From assembly GCA_001548435.1 (NCBI GenBank), contig AP017308.1:567030-631029 (forward strand): a stretch of DNA of 64,000 bases. The letters run 5' to 3'. The notes beneath the pieces were generated by a model that saw only the letters and a list, made by a program, of their open reading frames with translations, was not told the DNA's origin and ran no database searches. The stretch's first letter is position 1. Each line of letters begins with the position of its first letter. This document shows, one piece after another, positions 19,046 to 26,850 of this stretch. A program made the translations under genes and the position numbers. Source of the stretch: Leptolyngbya sp. NIES-3755. GTDB lineage: Bacteria; Cyanobacteriota; Cyanobacteriia; Leptolyngbyales; Leptolyngbyaceae.

Positions 19046-19222
19046 ATACCAAATCAATTTGTTAATGCCACAGATCCTTCGCCCCCTAAATCCCCCATTC
19101 TGGGGGACTTTGAAACCTGAAAAAGATCTGTGTTTGTGGGAAATTTTCTACTCAAAGTCCCCCACTGGTGGGGGATTTAGGGGGCTTCCAAGATCTGTAG
19201 CACTCAAAAATCAATTTGGTAT
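19046..19222. mobile_element. MITE-like palindromic element
   Basis: A 177-base element with imperfect terminal inverted repeats of about 31 bases (left begins ATACCAAAT at 19046; right ends ATTTGGTAT at 19222). Inside are two perfect inverted pairs: the 17-mer at 19081-19097 with 19169-19185, and the 13-mer at 19101-19113 with 19152-19164. Each arm also folds on itself (CCCCCATTCTGGGGG; CCCCCACTGGTGGGGG). It encodes no transposase. The C-rich core resembles a repeat family widespread in filamentous cyanobacteria (recalled, not searched). The right end carries the stop codon and last codons of the ABC transporter gene. TA flanks both ends, which may be a target duplication. Confidence 0.75.
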
Positions 19223-20970
19223 AAGGCTTCTTCTAATTTGTTTTGATCCCACAGCAATCGATAAAGTCCAGGTTGATCTAGCAATTCTCCGTGTGAACCC
19301 ATTTGCACAATTCGCCCTTGATCCATCACAAAGATGCGATCTGCCATTGCTGCCGCTGAGAGTTGGTGTGAAATGAATACAACCGTTTTGCGAACCGTTC
19401 CTTCCGATAAATTCTTCAAAATTCGGGTTGCAGTCTGATTGTCCACGCTCGACAACGCATCATCCAAAATCAAAATTGGACTATCGACTAACAGTGCTCT
19501 CGCTAATGCGGTTCGTTGTCGTTGTCCACCGGATAGCGTAATTCCACGTTCACCCACGATCGTGTCATAGTGCTGCGGAAAGTTCAGAATCTCTCCATGA
19601 ATTTGAGCAATTTTCGCGGCAAGTTCGACCTCATCTTGTTCAGCCATTGGCTTGCCGTATCGAATATTGTTTCGGATCGTAGTGCTGAAGAGGAAACTTT
19701 CTTGAGGCACATACGCGATCGCGCCTCGCAAATCTTCTAATCGCAAATCCGTCAGGTCGTAGCCATCAAGAAAAAGCTGATCTGGGTCAATCTCTAATAA
19801 TCGCGGTAATGCGTTGGCGAGTGTCGATTTACCAGAACCGATCGCACCGACGATCGCAACGGTTTCACCGGGAGAAATCACAAAATTAATGCGATCGAGA
19901 TTCGGCTGAGAACTACCCGGATAGCGGAATGTCAAATCCTTCGCGCTCAACTTTCCACGCACTTGCGCCACGGGTAAAGGAATTGCATCTTTCGCATCTT
20001 TAATCTTGGGTTCAACCGATAAGATTGCCTCAATCCGATCGATACTCACTTCTCCACGCTGATATGCGGTAATCGTGAATCCGAGTAATGCAGTCGGAAA
20101 CGCTAATCGTTCCACAAAGATCAAGAGTGCGATAAAATCTCCGACTGTGATTTCTCCACGTGCGATCGATCCCCCTCCAAACCACAGCAGAATCAATGCG
20201 CTACCGTAAGCAATTCCTTGCAAGATTGGAAACAGAATATTTCGCGTTAGAGCGAGTTTGAGATTGGCATCCAAAAGCGATCGGTTGTATCCACGAAACG
20301 CCTGTCGCTCGTTTTCCTCCTGACCGTAAATTTTAATTAGTGCAATTCCGCTCATATCTTCTTGCACTAATTCGCTCAGCGTTGAAAGTTCTTCTTGAAC
20401 GGTTAACTGTTGCGATCGCAGTCGATTACTAAACAGACTGACTAAAATCAACATGAATGGATAAACCGACAGTGCCATCAAGCTCAATCGAGCATCGATC
20501 GCTGTCATTGCTGGTAAAGTCAACGCATACGCGAATACTGTATTTGCCAAACTGAGAACCGCAAAACCTAATAATCGACGAATGTTATCGACATCGCTTG
20601 TGGCACGATTAATCAAATCACCAACCGTATTCGCTGCAAAATAGGCAGGTTCTAACTTAAGTAAATGATTGAAAATCTTCTGTTTTAGATCAAATTCAAC
20701 TTGACGACCCACGCCAAAGAGTAGGATTCGCGATATCATCCGCATCACCCACATCAGAGATGCGAGTCCCAGAATCAGAAGCGCATCGAGCAAAATTTCA
20801 TTAACGCTGAAAGTAACACTGAGTTTATCGATCGCATCCCGAATTTGCAGCGGAATATAAATGCCGATCGAGTTCACCACCAGCAACGCCAAAACCCCTA
20901 GAGTAGCACTCCGCCAATGTGGACGAAGATAAGACCCTAGTTTTTGAAGCTGCCCCCGCGATCGAGCCAT
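19204..20970 (-). CDS. ABC exporter, fused permease and ATPase
   Basis: Half-transporter of 588 residues of the MsbA/MdlB type. Six transmembrane helices lie in residues about 15-310. The nucleotide-binding domain has Walker A GAIGSGKSTLANA near 375, Q-loop YVPQESF near 420, signature LSGGQRQRTALARALL near 475 and Walker B LILDDALSS near 500. Homodimers would export lipids, peptides or drugs across the inner membrane; the cargo is unknown. The last few residues (after NKLEEAL) and the TGA are contributed by the palindromic element at 19046-19222, so the native C-terminus was probably altered without loss of the ATPase core. Confidence 0.92.
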   Translation of the reverse strand: MARSRGQLQKLGSYLRPHWRSATLGVLALLVVNSIGIYIPLQIRDAIDKLSVTFSVNEILLDALLILGLASLMWVMRMISRILLFGVGRQVEFDLKQKIFNHLLKLEPAYFAANTVGDLINRATSDVDNIRRLLGFAVLSLANTVFAYALTLPAMTAIDARLSLMALSVYPFMLILVSLFSNRLRSQQLTVQEELSTLSELVQEDMSGIALIKIYGQEENERQAFRGYNRSLLDANLKLALTRNILFPILQGIAYGSALILLWFGGGSIARGEITVGDFIALLIFVERLAFPTALLGFTITAYQRGEVSIDRIEAILSVEPKIKDAKDAIPLPVAQVRGKLSAKDLTFRYPGSSQPNLDRINFVISPGETVAIVGAIGSGKSTLANALPRLLEIDPDQLFLDGYDLTDLRLEDLRGAIAYVPQESFLFSTTIRNNIRYGKPMAEQDEVELAAKIAQIHGEILNFPQHYDTIVGERGITLSGGQRQRTALARALLVDSPILILDDALSSVDNQTATRILKNLSEGTVRKTVVFISHQLSAAAMADRIFVMDQGRIVQMGSHGELLDQPGLYRLLWDQNKLEEALYQIDF

Positions 20971-21026
20971 GACTATCCCTACTATCGAAACTTTCTCATG
21001 GTAGCGCGAAAGAAAAAGGGAATTCC

Positions 21027-21060
21027 AAAGGAAAAGGGTAGAAGATTTTCGCCTCTACCC
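21027..21060 (-). terminator. terminator of the YdcF-like gene
   Basis: GGGTAGA (21036-21042) pairs with TCTACCC (21054-21060); on the minus strand the stem is followed by TTTTCC. It lies directly after the stop of the minus-strand gene ending at 21069 and separates it from the ABC exporter. Confidence 0.7.
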
Positions 21061-21068
21061 CTCTGCTT

Positions 21069-22280
21069 TTAGAGTGTTGTGCGAACGGGTCGAATCCATC
21101 CCCTCAAGAAGTAATAGATCGAGGTCAAGTACTCGTTAATCACCTTAGAACTCAGCGATAGCGCATCAATACTCGGAATCAGATCCGCGATTTGTACATT
21201 CCGTTCCACCAAATCTCGCCCTTGTGCCCGACCACGCAGCGCTTCACGGGGCGGCAACGTAAAGAAGTTCGTCGGACGTGGAATAATCGTCACCGGAACA
21301 TTGTTATTCGTGAACTCTCGTCGAAACGTCAGCGCTGCTCGATTCATCTGAATGGCAGAATCAATCAAAACTAACTGATTGCCAAAATTAATTCCTCGAC
21401 GCTGCAATTCCTGACGCACATTCACGGCACTTTGCTGAATTGTGGGGCTGTTAGAGTCACCAATGATATCCCCTTCAGGAACTCCCATATCTTGCAAAAA
21501 TCGTCTCGCATCCGCCGCCTCAGACACATCATTGATGGATTCTCCCGCCCGACGTAATCGTTCTGGTCGATCGCCCGCGCTGACAATAATGAGTGGAGCC
21601 GTTCCCCGTGCCCGTTCTTCTTCATACACCTGCCGCGTGTAAGTCAGAATATCTCCGCTCTCAGTTAGTTGAACCGGCTGATCCGTCAAAAGCGTAAACG
21701 ACTGAGGCGGAATTGGAGCAGGGGGCGGAATCAGTTGAGGAGTCATCGGAGCAGGAGCAGCAGGAGCAGGTCCCGTTCTCGGTCGCAATTGTAATCGAGT
21801 CGTATCCTGCGCCAAAGTAACAATCACTCGTCGTGCTCCAGCGGGAAGCGTTTCTGCCCCAACCGGACGCGCAATCTCGATCGCTTCTGCTTCTGCTCGT
21901 TGTGCCAAGAAATAAGACACGGCTGGAATACTGAGAATCAAGAGTGCAGGAATCGCAACTCGCAAGACGACAAGCCCTGTTCTGGATAATTTGCCACCTC
22001 TAAGCAGTTCAGAAAACGCAATCAGCAGCAGAATCAAAATAATACCGAGTGGGCTAAACGGAATCGCAATCACTCGGAAAATATTACCGACAATGCCTTG
22101 ATCCGGCGACCCCGTGTAGAAAGTAAAGGCTGCCACTCCGAGCAAGAGCAGCAGAACCAATCCTCCTAAAAACGGTCTCGGTAATAGCCGTAATAGAACA
22201 TACCAAGCGAATAGCCCCACTACAACCCAGAGCAATACCTGGGTTAATAGAACGAATACATCAGTTACTAATAGAACCAT
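21069..22280 (-). CDS. YdcF/ElyC-like DUF218 membrane protein
   Basis: Protein of 403 residues with four hydrophobic segments in the first 130 residues and a DUF218 domain in the second half: LIIVSAGDRPE near 228-238, a Glu/Asp-rich helix, GVPEGDIIGDSNSPTIQQSA near 268-287 and a final YYFLRGW near the C-terminus. DUF218 proteins such as ElyC and SanA affect envelope and peptidoglycan homeostasis in Escherichia coli; the biochemical activity is not settled. An Ala/Pro-rich linker (PAPAAPAPM region) separates the membrane and DUF218 parts. It is transcribed away from the region holding the small ORF at 22685. Confidence 0.85.
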   Translation of the reverse strand: MVLLVTDVFVLLTQVLLWVVVGLFAWYVLLRLLPRPFLGGLVLLLLLGVAAFTFYTGSPDQGIVGNIFRVIAIPFSPLGIILILLLIAFSELLRGGKLSRTGLVVLRVAIPALLILSIPAVSYFLAQRAEAEAIEIARPVGAETLPAGARRVIVTLAQDTTRLQLRPRTGPAPAAPAPMTPQLIPPPAPIPPQSFTLLTDQPVQLTESGDILTYTRQVYEEERARGTAPLIIVSAGDRPERLRRAGESINDVSEAADARRFLQDMGVPEGDIIGDSNSPTIQQSAVNVRQELQRRGINFGNQLVLIDSAIQMNRAALTFRREFTNNNVPVTIIPRPTNFFTLPPREALRGRAQGRDLVERNVQIADLIPSIDALSLSSKVINEYLTSIYYFLRGWIRPVRTTL

Positions 22281-22838
22281 TTATTCAATCCCTTGTCTCG
22301 CGCTTATCCTCCTCACCACACCAATGCGATCGCAGTTTGATTGAATTGGAGGTGAAACTTCATCGCTTCAAGATTACCCGCAGGTATCAGTTTTGCACAC
22401 GGAAGTTGTTCGTAATTTGAACAACTCGGTGCATGACGATCGAACTCCTTAAATTTAGTCTTGCACTAAAAAATAATCTCTTTCAAGACTAGGATTGTAC
22501 CGAAAATTTCTAGGTCGTAGGGCATTTTTAGGCGCGAATTTCGATTTTTTTCTGAAATCTCTGAGGATTCAAACCATTTTCTCTAAAATGAATTCGGTTA
22601 GACCCGTTTTAGCGATCAAAAATCAGGCAAAATGCAAAATTAAACCCTTTAATTTGTTGATCGGGTGTATTGGAGGAACCAACCGTGGAATTGATTTTGG
22701 CAGGAATCGTATTTGCCGTGATCCTATTTGTGTTGACGCGCAGTATTTTCAAGTAGCGCGATCGCATTCTAAAACGTTCCTGAATTGCAAAGTGCGTGTC
22801 TGAAATGGGAATTGTCCATTGCTGAGTGAGGGTTTATT
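22281..22838. other. intergenic region with a tiny ORF
   Basis: About 560 bases between divergent genes. Apart from the small plus-strand ORF at 22685-22756 nothing firm was found. A 102-codon frame at 22495-22803 overlaps it in another frame, has no ribosome site and shows no family features. Confidence 0.4.
22685..22756 (+). CDS. putative 23-residue membrane microprotein
   Basis: A GTG-started frame of 23 codons preceded by a strong Shine-Dalgarno sequence (TTGGAGG, eight bases before the start). The product is almost entirely one hydrophobic helix (ELILAGIVFAVILFVLTR) with a short basic end. Its size and layout match the class of small photosynthetic and respiratory subunits (PetN, PsbX, NdhQ), but I do not recognise it as any of them. 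It sits 82 bases upstream of galE. Translation is supported only by the ribosome site and composition. Confidence 0.45.
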   Translation: MELILAGIVFAVILFVLTRSIFK

Positions 22839-23837
22839 GTGTCATCTGAAAAGCCGATCGTTTTGGTCACGGGTGGAGCCGGATATATCGGTTCTCATGC
22901 TGTTCTGGCGCTACAACAGGCAGGGTACGAAGTCGTTGTTTTTGATAATTTAGTCTACGGGCATCGCGATATTGTCGAATCGGTGCTGAAAGTGGAACTG
23001 ATCGAGGGGGATACGAACGATCGTGAATTGCTCGATCGAGTGTTTGCGTCTCGTCCTTTTAGTGCGGTAATGCACTTTGCGGCGTATGCGTATGTGGGCG
23101 AATCCGTGAGTCAACCGGATAAGTATTACCGCAATAATGTGACTGGAACGTTGACGCTCCTCGAAGCGATGGTAGCCGCTGATATTAAGAAGTTCGTGTT
23201 TTCTTCAACTTGCGCGACTTATGGCGTTCCGAAAACGGTTCCGATTCCTGAAAATCATCCGCAAGATCCGATTAATCCCTACGGTGCAACGAAATTGATG
23301 GTTGAGCGGATTCTGGCAGACTTCGATCGAGCTTATGATTTCAAGTCGGTTGCCTTCCGATATTTCAATGCAGCAGGAGCCGATCCTGAAGGGCGATTGG
23401 GCGAAGATCACCAACCGGAAACGCATTTGATTCCATTAGTGCTGATGGCGGCTCTTGGCAAACGGGATTCGATTTCAATTTACGGAACTGATTACCCGAC
23501 TCCAGATGGGACTTGTATTCGAGATTATATTCACGTCAATGATTTAGCAGAGGCGCATGTTCTCGGCTTGAATTACTTGCTGAAAGGGGGCGATTCCGAT
23601 CGCTTTAATTTAGGCAACGGTAACGGGTTTTCGGTGCGGGAAGTCATCGACATGGCGCGGAAAGTTACAGGTCGATCGATTCCTGCGGTCGAATGCGATC
23701 GTCGTCCGGGTGATCCGCCTGCATTGGTCGGAAGTGCAGAAAAAGCTCGATCGATCTTAGGCTGGAATCCTCAATATGCCGATCTCGAAAAGATTCTCAC
23801 TCATGCGTGGGCGTGGCATCAGAAACGACACGGGTAA
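22839..23837 (+). CDS. galE: UDP-glucose 4-epimerase
   Basis: Extended SDR of 332 residues converting UDP-glucose and UDP-galactose. The NAD-binding motif GGAGYIGSHA is at residues 11-20, the catalytic Ser/Thr region SSTCATYG near 122-129, and the Tyr-Lys pair in YGATKLMVE near 148-156. The GalE-specific YFNAAGADPEG and CIRDYIHVNDLAEAH segments are present, which separates it from generic epimerases. Length is usual for the family. It would supply UDP-galactose to the polysaccharide genes in this window. Start is GTG at 22839. Confidence 0.95.
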   Translation: MSSEKPIVLVTGGAGYIGSHAVLALQQAGYEVVVFDNLVYGHRDIVESVLKVELIEGDTNDRELLDRVFASRPFSAVMHFAAYAYVGESVSQPDKYYRNNVTGTLTLLEAMVAADIKKFVFSSTCATYGVPKTVPIPENHPQDPINPYGATKLMVERILADFDRAYDFKSVAFRYFNAAGADPEGRLGEDHQPETHLIPLVLMAALGKRDSISIYGTDYPTPDGTCIRDYIHVNDLAEAHVLGLNYLLKGGDSDRFNLGNGNGFSVREVIDMARKVTGRSIPAVECDRRPGDPPALVGSAEKARSILGWNPQYADLEKILTHAWAWHQKRHG

Positions 23838-23962
23838 AAATCGAAGCCCTGTCAATCTGACGGAAAACCCACTTTCGCGCTCCTGATCCAATGTCTCTGG
23901 AATAGGTAGCGCGATCGTATCTTGGCAAGTGCAATAGACTCTGACAAGTTAATGTAATCTAC

Positions 23963-24232
23963 TCAGGGGAAGTATCGGTAGATTTCACTGCGATGCAGCA
24001 CACGCGCAAAAGTCACTGTTTCCCCATCGAAAAATAAGCCGATACGATAATCTCCAATACGAATCCGAGAAGCATCATCAAATCCCTTGAGTTTGCTCAG
24101 ATTGCTAATATCGTCTAGATTCTCACGCTCAGGAATCTCGTCAAACACAAGTGAATTGATAGTTTCAAAAACAGCACTACTCTTGAGCGCCTTCAAGTCT
24201 TTCAGAAATTTAGGTAGGTACTCAACATTCAC
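23963..24232 (-). CDS. RelE/ParE-type toxin
   Basis: Type II toxin of 89 residues: VEYLPKFLKDLKAL at the start, LKGFDDASRIRIGDYRIGLF near 48-67 and a terminal FARVLHRSEIYRYFP, the standard RelE/ParE-superfamily layout with its conserved Arg-Ile-Gly-Asp-Tyr-Arg core. RelE members cleave ribosome-bound mRNA; ParE members poison gyrase; the sequence favours the RelE side (HRSEIYRYF end). It overlaps its antitoxin by four bases (ATGA, 24229-24232), as usual for such pairs. Confidence 0.88.
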   Translation of the reverse strand: MNVEYLPKFLKDLKALKSSAVFETINSLVFDEIPERENLDDISNLSKLKGFDDASRIRIGDYRIGLFFDGETVTFARVLHRSEIYRYFP

Positions 24233-24438
24233 TCTGCTGCCATTTCCTGACGTGCTTGCTCCAAGCTCAACGGCTTTTCCTGACGCGCTTCCAGCATGGC
24301 ACGATAAAGTCCCTCATCTTCAAGCATTTCTAGCAGCTTCTGATAATCTGCAATATCAATCACGACTTTACGGATCTGTCCTTCAGCATCCGTGATAAAT
24401 TCCTGAGCAAAGGGATAATCTTTCGCTTGGATGCTCAT
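24229..24438 (-). CDS. antitoxin of the RelE-type pair
   Basis: Protein of 69 residues, first gene of the toxin-antitoxin unit. The N-terminal half contains a beta hairpin (ITDAEGQIRKVVIDIADYQK) of the Phd/YefM-like kind; the C-terminal half (SLEQARQEMAAE) is an acidic helix likely to wrap the toxin. It should also repress the pair's promoter. Overlap with the toxin and correct gene order support the call; the exact antitoxin family is not certain. Confidence 0.8.
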   Translation of the reverse strand: MSIQAKDYPFAQEFITDAEGQIRKVVIDIADYQKLLEMLEDEGLYRAMLEARQEKPLSLEQARQEMAAE

Positions 24439-24497
24439 TTGATAGGAACCTTGGAGGTCAGCCTTATCTTAATCTAGAAATGTCTCGATCAATTCCC

Positions 24498-25175
24498 CTA
24501 AAACGCCCCGCGCCGCACTAGAATCACGTAAACCGTTTTGAAGATCAGCACCACATCATAGATCGGTGACCAGATCGCTTGATATCGCAAATCCATCTGC
24601 ACGATATCCTCAAAATCCTTCACGGTCGATCGACCATTGACCTGCCATTCTCCAGTCAATCCCGGTTTCACATTTAACCGCTGCCAGTGATGATCCGCAT
24701 AGTTCGCGACTTCATCCGGAGTCGGTGGACGAGTTCCAACCAAACTCATGTCGCCCCGTAGCACATTCCAAAACTGAGGTAATTCATCCAAACTCGTTCT
24801 ACGTAAAAAGTGCCCAATACGGGTCACACGCGGATCTTTGCTATTCTTAAAAATCAAACCGCTCGCTTCATTCTCGACTTGGGATTTAAGTGCGTCTGCA
24901 CCGTTGATCATCGATCGAAACTTGTACATGCGAAACGATTTGCCCAATAGTCCATGTCGCTCTTGGCTATAAAAAATCGGTCCAGGACTGTCCAACCGAA
25001 TCGCGATCGCAATCGGAATAAATACGATCGCTGCAATCAGCAAGCCAATCAAACTGCCGAAAATATCAATAAAGCGCTTCAAAATCGAAGTCGTCGATCG
25101 ATGTGGAACTTTGAAATTGGTGGAAGATGCAATTTGAGAATCAGAAATCGACGAGTCAACCGCAGGATTAAACAT
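24498..25175 (-). CDS. polyprenyl-phosphate sugar-1-phosphate transferase (initiating sugar transferase)
   Basis: Initiating glycosyl-phosphate transferase of 225 residues. One membrane-associated helix (about 35-57, FGSLIGLLIAAIVFIPIAI) is followed by the catalytic domain: SPGPIFYSQERHGLLGKSF, MYKFRSM, FLRRTSLDELPQFWNVL and GDMSLVGTRPP, then PGLTGEWQVNGRS. The Asp-Glu of the LDELPQ motif is the catalytic pair in PglC/WcaJ-type enzymes. It lacks the four-helix N-terminal domain of the long WbaP form. It would load the first sugar phosphate onto undecaprenyl phosphate for polysaccharide assembly. It stands alone, far from the other export genes. Confidence 0.92.
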   Translation of the reverse strand: MFNPAVDSSISDSQIASSTNFKVPHRSTTSILKRFIDIFGSLIGLLIAAIVFIPIAIAIRLDSPGPIFYSQERHGLLGKSFRMYKFRSMINGADALKSQVENEASGLIFKNSKDPRVTRIGHFLRRTSLDELPQFWNVLRGDMSLVGTRPPTPDEVANYADHHWQRLNVKPGLTGEWQVNGRSTVKDFEDIVQMDLRYQAIWSPIYDVVLIFKTVYVILVRRGAF

Positions 25176-25442
25176 AGCTTAAATCAAGGACTACAACTGG
25201 TTTTCACCGAGTTAAGTCGTGCGTTTTCACTGTAAGCCTATCGAAACCGTGGATACTCTAATAGTTTTTCCACTGAGATTTCCTCAAAACTTTTTACTCG
25301 TCTGCCCGATCGCGAGTTTTATAAAGTTTTGATGAAGCTTATTTCCAAAAAAGGCAAAATTCGCCCGGACTACCACGGAAACGCTCGTTAGAAATAACTC
25401 GTAGAATAACGCATAGGTAGAGACTCGTGTGAGGAGAGATTT

Positions 25443-25709
25443 GTGGAATCGCAAGCTTTGGCGGAAATCGTGCAGGAACTGGCAGAAACAACGATCGCGG
25501 CATCAGAAACGATCGAGCAATTAAGCGATCGAATTGAGACGATCACCACTCAAATGGATCAGCAAGGGCAACAAATCTTTGCATTAACGGACGCGCTGCA
25601 AACCTTGACGGATAATCAGTCCACACTGGTTTCTCACATTGCTCACCTGACCGAAACTCTAGAACGCATCGCAGCGTCTTTAGAGTCTAATCCCCGCAGT
25701 GTTTCCTAA
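25443..25709 (+). CDS. small coiled-coil protein
   Basis: Protein of 88 residues, start GTG at 25443 preceded by GAGGAGAGA. Almost the whole length shows heptad spacing of Leu/Ile with many Gln, Glu and Thr (ETIEQLSDRIETITTQMDQQ onward), so a long coiled coil is predicted. No domain is recognised. A hairpin follows the stop. It may be a cytoskeletal, septal or adaptor protein; nothing in the sequence decides. Confidence 0.6.
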   Translation: MESQALAEIVQELAETTIAASETIEQLSDRIETITTQMDQQGQQIFALTDALQTLTDNQSTLVSHIAHLTETLERIAASLESNPRSVS

Positions 25710-25788
25710 GTAGTAGAAAAGCTTGAGAAACGTTTTATACTGAATCCTCAACCGAGTCGGGCAGGAGTTGAGGAATACGAGTTGCAGT

Positions 25789-25813
25789 CTTACCCATTCG
25801 GGTAAGTGATTTT
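25789..25813 (+). terminator. possible terminator after the coiled-coil gene
   Basis: CTTACCC (25789-25795) pairs with GGGTAAG (25800-25806) around a four-base loop, followed by TGATTTT, a weak T run. An eight-base hairpin without a T run (TCCTCAAC 25745-25752 with GTTGAGGA 25767-25774) lies just upstream. Confidence 0.5.
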
Positions 25814-25863
25814 CTCTCCAACTCTGCGGCACACTCTATATCAGGGTAATGAGGACGGCAACC

Positions 25864-26784
25864 ATGACACGAGCAGAACAAATTGCAGCCGATTGGCGAT
25901 CGCGGCTAAAGACGGAACTTTCCCGCAGTAGTGATACCACTCGCGAGAGTATTGTCCGATGGTTGCTGGGCGAAGATTTAACTCGGTTTGATGAGTACAC
26001 ACCTGAACGCCTCGATATCGAAGTGCAGGCGATGGATTACCGCTTTCGTATTCTGATACAGCGCTATTTTGAGACACCCCCCCAACGTGCGTACAAGAAT
26101 TTAATCCAGCGCTTGGGCAGTATGTTTGTCATAAGAAATAAGATTAGTACCTGGATTGCGTTATCGCGAGATCGTCAAACGACGGTGATCGATGTTTTAC
26201 AAGAAGTGATCCAGGACTTGATGCAGAACGATAAATATATGCAGGAGCAAGTCGGCTGGATTGCTCAATGTACCGATGATGCGAGATTACGAAATGCGAT
26301 CGTGCTCACGGCAACGGAAGAATACTGTCTGCGTCCAATTCGGAATCAACCGCTTCTGGTCTATCGCTTTGTCAATTACCAAAAACGCAGTCAGCGCGGT
26401 GGAATGACGCAAGTTCCCGCAGCCGATTTTATTCGATTAGTTTCAGAAGAAATTGCGCCAGATGATTCAGAAGGCTCAGTGAGTTTGCTGGATGGAGAAG
26501 CGATCGCGCAATTCCAAGAGGAACAAACTCAGCAACAACAGCAAGAACTCCGAAACGCGATCGTCAAACAGTTCGAGGACTATCTCACCGAAAAAGTCGG
26601 AAGCGATGCGGCTCAGTGGTTGCGGCTGTATTTACAAGGCAAGACCCAAGAAGCGATCGCGCAAATGCTTGATATGCCAATTAAGCAGGTGTATCGATTG
26701 CGTGAAAAGGTGAATTATCATGCGGTGCGAGTGTTTGCTCAGAAGAATCAGCCTGAACTGGTAACGGAATGGCTCGGTCGTTGA
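25864..26784 (+). CDS. HetZ-like cyanobacterial regulator with C-terminal HTH
   Basis: Protein of about 306 residues conserved in cyanobacteria (recalled from similarity to HetZ-related proteins, not searched). The N-terminal 200 residues are helical and Arg-rich; the last 60 contain a helix-turn-helix in LYLQGKTQEAIAQMLDMPIK followed by VYRLREKV, as in sigma region 4 or LuxR-type folds. HetZ-family proteins control heterocyst development or, in non-heterocystous strains, unknown processes. I prefer the ATG at 25864 (GAGGA at eight bases) over 25849. It ends 67 bases from the convergent prfC and shares a hairpin with it. Confidence 0.65.
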   Translation: MTRAEQIAADWRSRLKTELSRSSDTTRESIVRWLLGEDLTRFDEYTPERLDIEVQAMDYRFRILIQRYFETPPQRAYKNLIQRLGSMFVIRNKISTWIALSRDRQTTVIDVLQEVIQDLMQNDKYMQEQVGWIAQCTDDARLRNAIVLTATEEYCLRPIRNQPLLVYRFVNYQKRSQRGGMTQVPAADFIRLVSEEIAPDDSEGSVSLLDGEAIAQFQEEQTQQQQQELRNAIVKQFEDYLTEKVGSDAAQWLRLYLQGKTQEAIAQMLDMPIKQVYRLREKVNYHAVRVFAQKNQPELVTEWLGR

Positions 26785-26805
26785 GTGCGATCGAATTTTG
26801 TCTTA

Positions 26806-26841
26806 TGAGACGCGATTAAAACTATTGCACTTCGCGTCTCA
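26806..26841. terminator. hairpin between convergent genes
   Basis: A perfect nine-base stem TGAGACGCG (26806-26814) with CGCGTCTCA (26833-26841) and an 18-base loop sits between the ends of the HetZ-like gene and prfC. There is no T run on either side, so it may terminate weakly in both directions or protect 3' ends. Confidence 0.55.
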
Positions 26842-26850
26842 AGTGAGCAA

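Noticed and set aside
22495-22803. 102-codon plus-strand frame
   Set aside because: No ribosome site or family features, and the strong Shine-Dalgarno at 22672 points to a different frame (22685).
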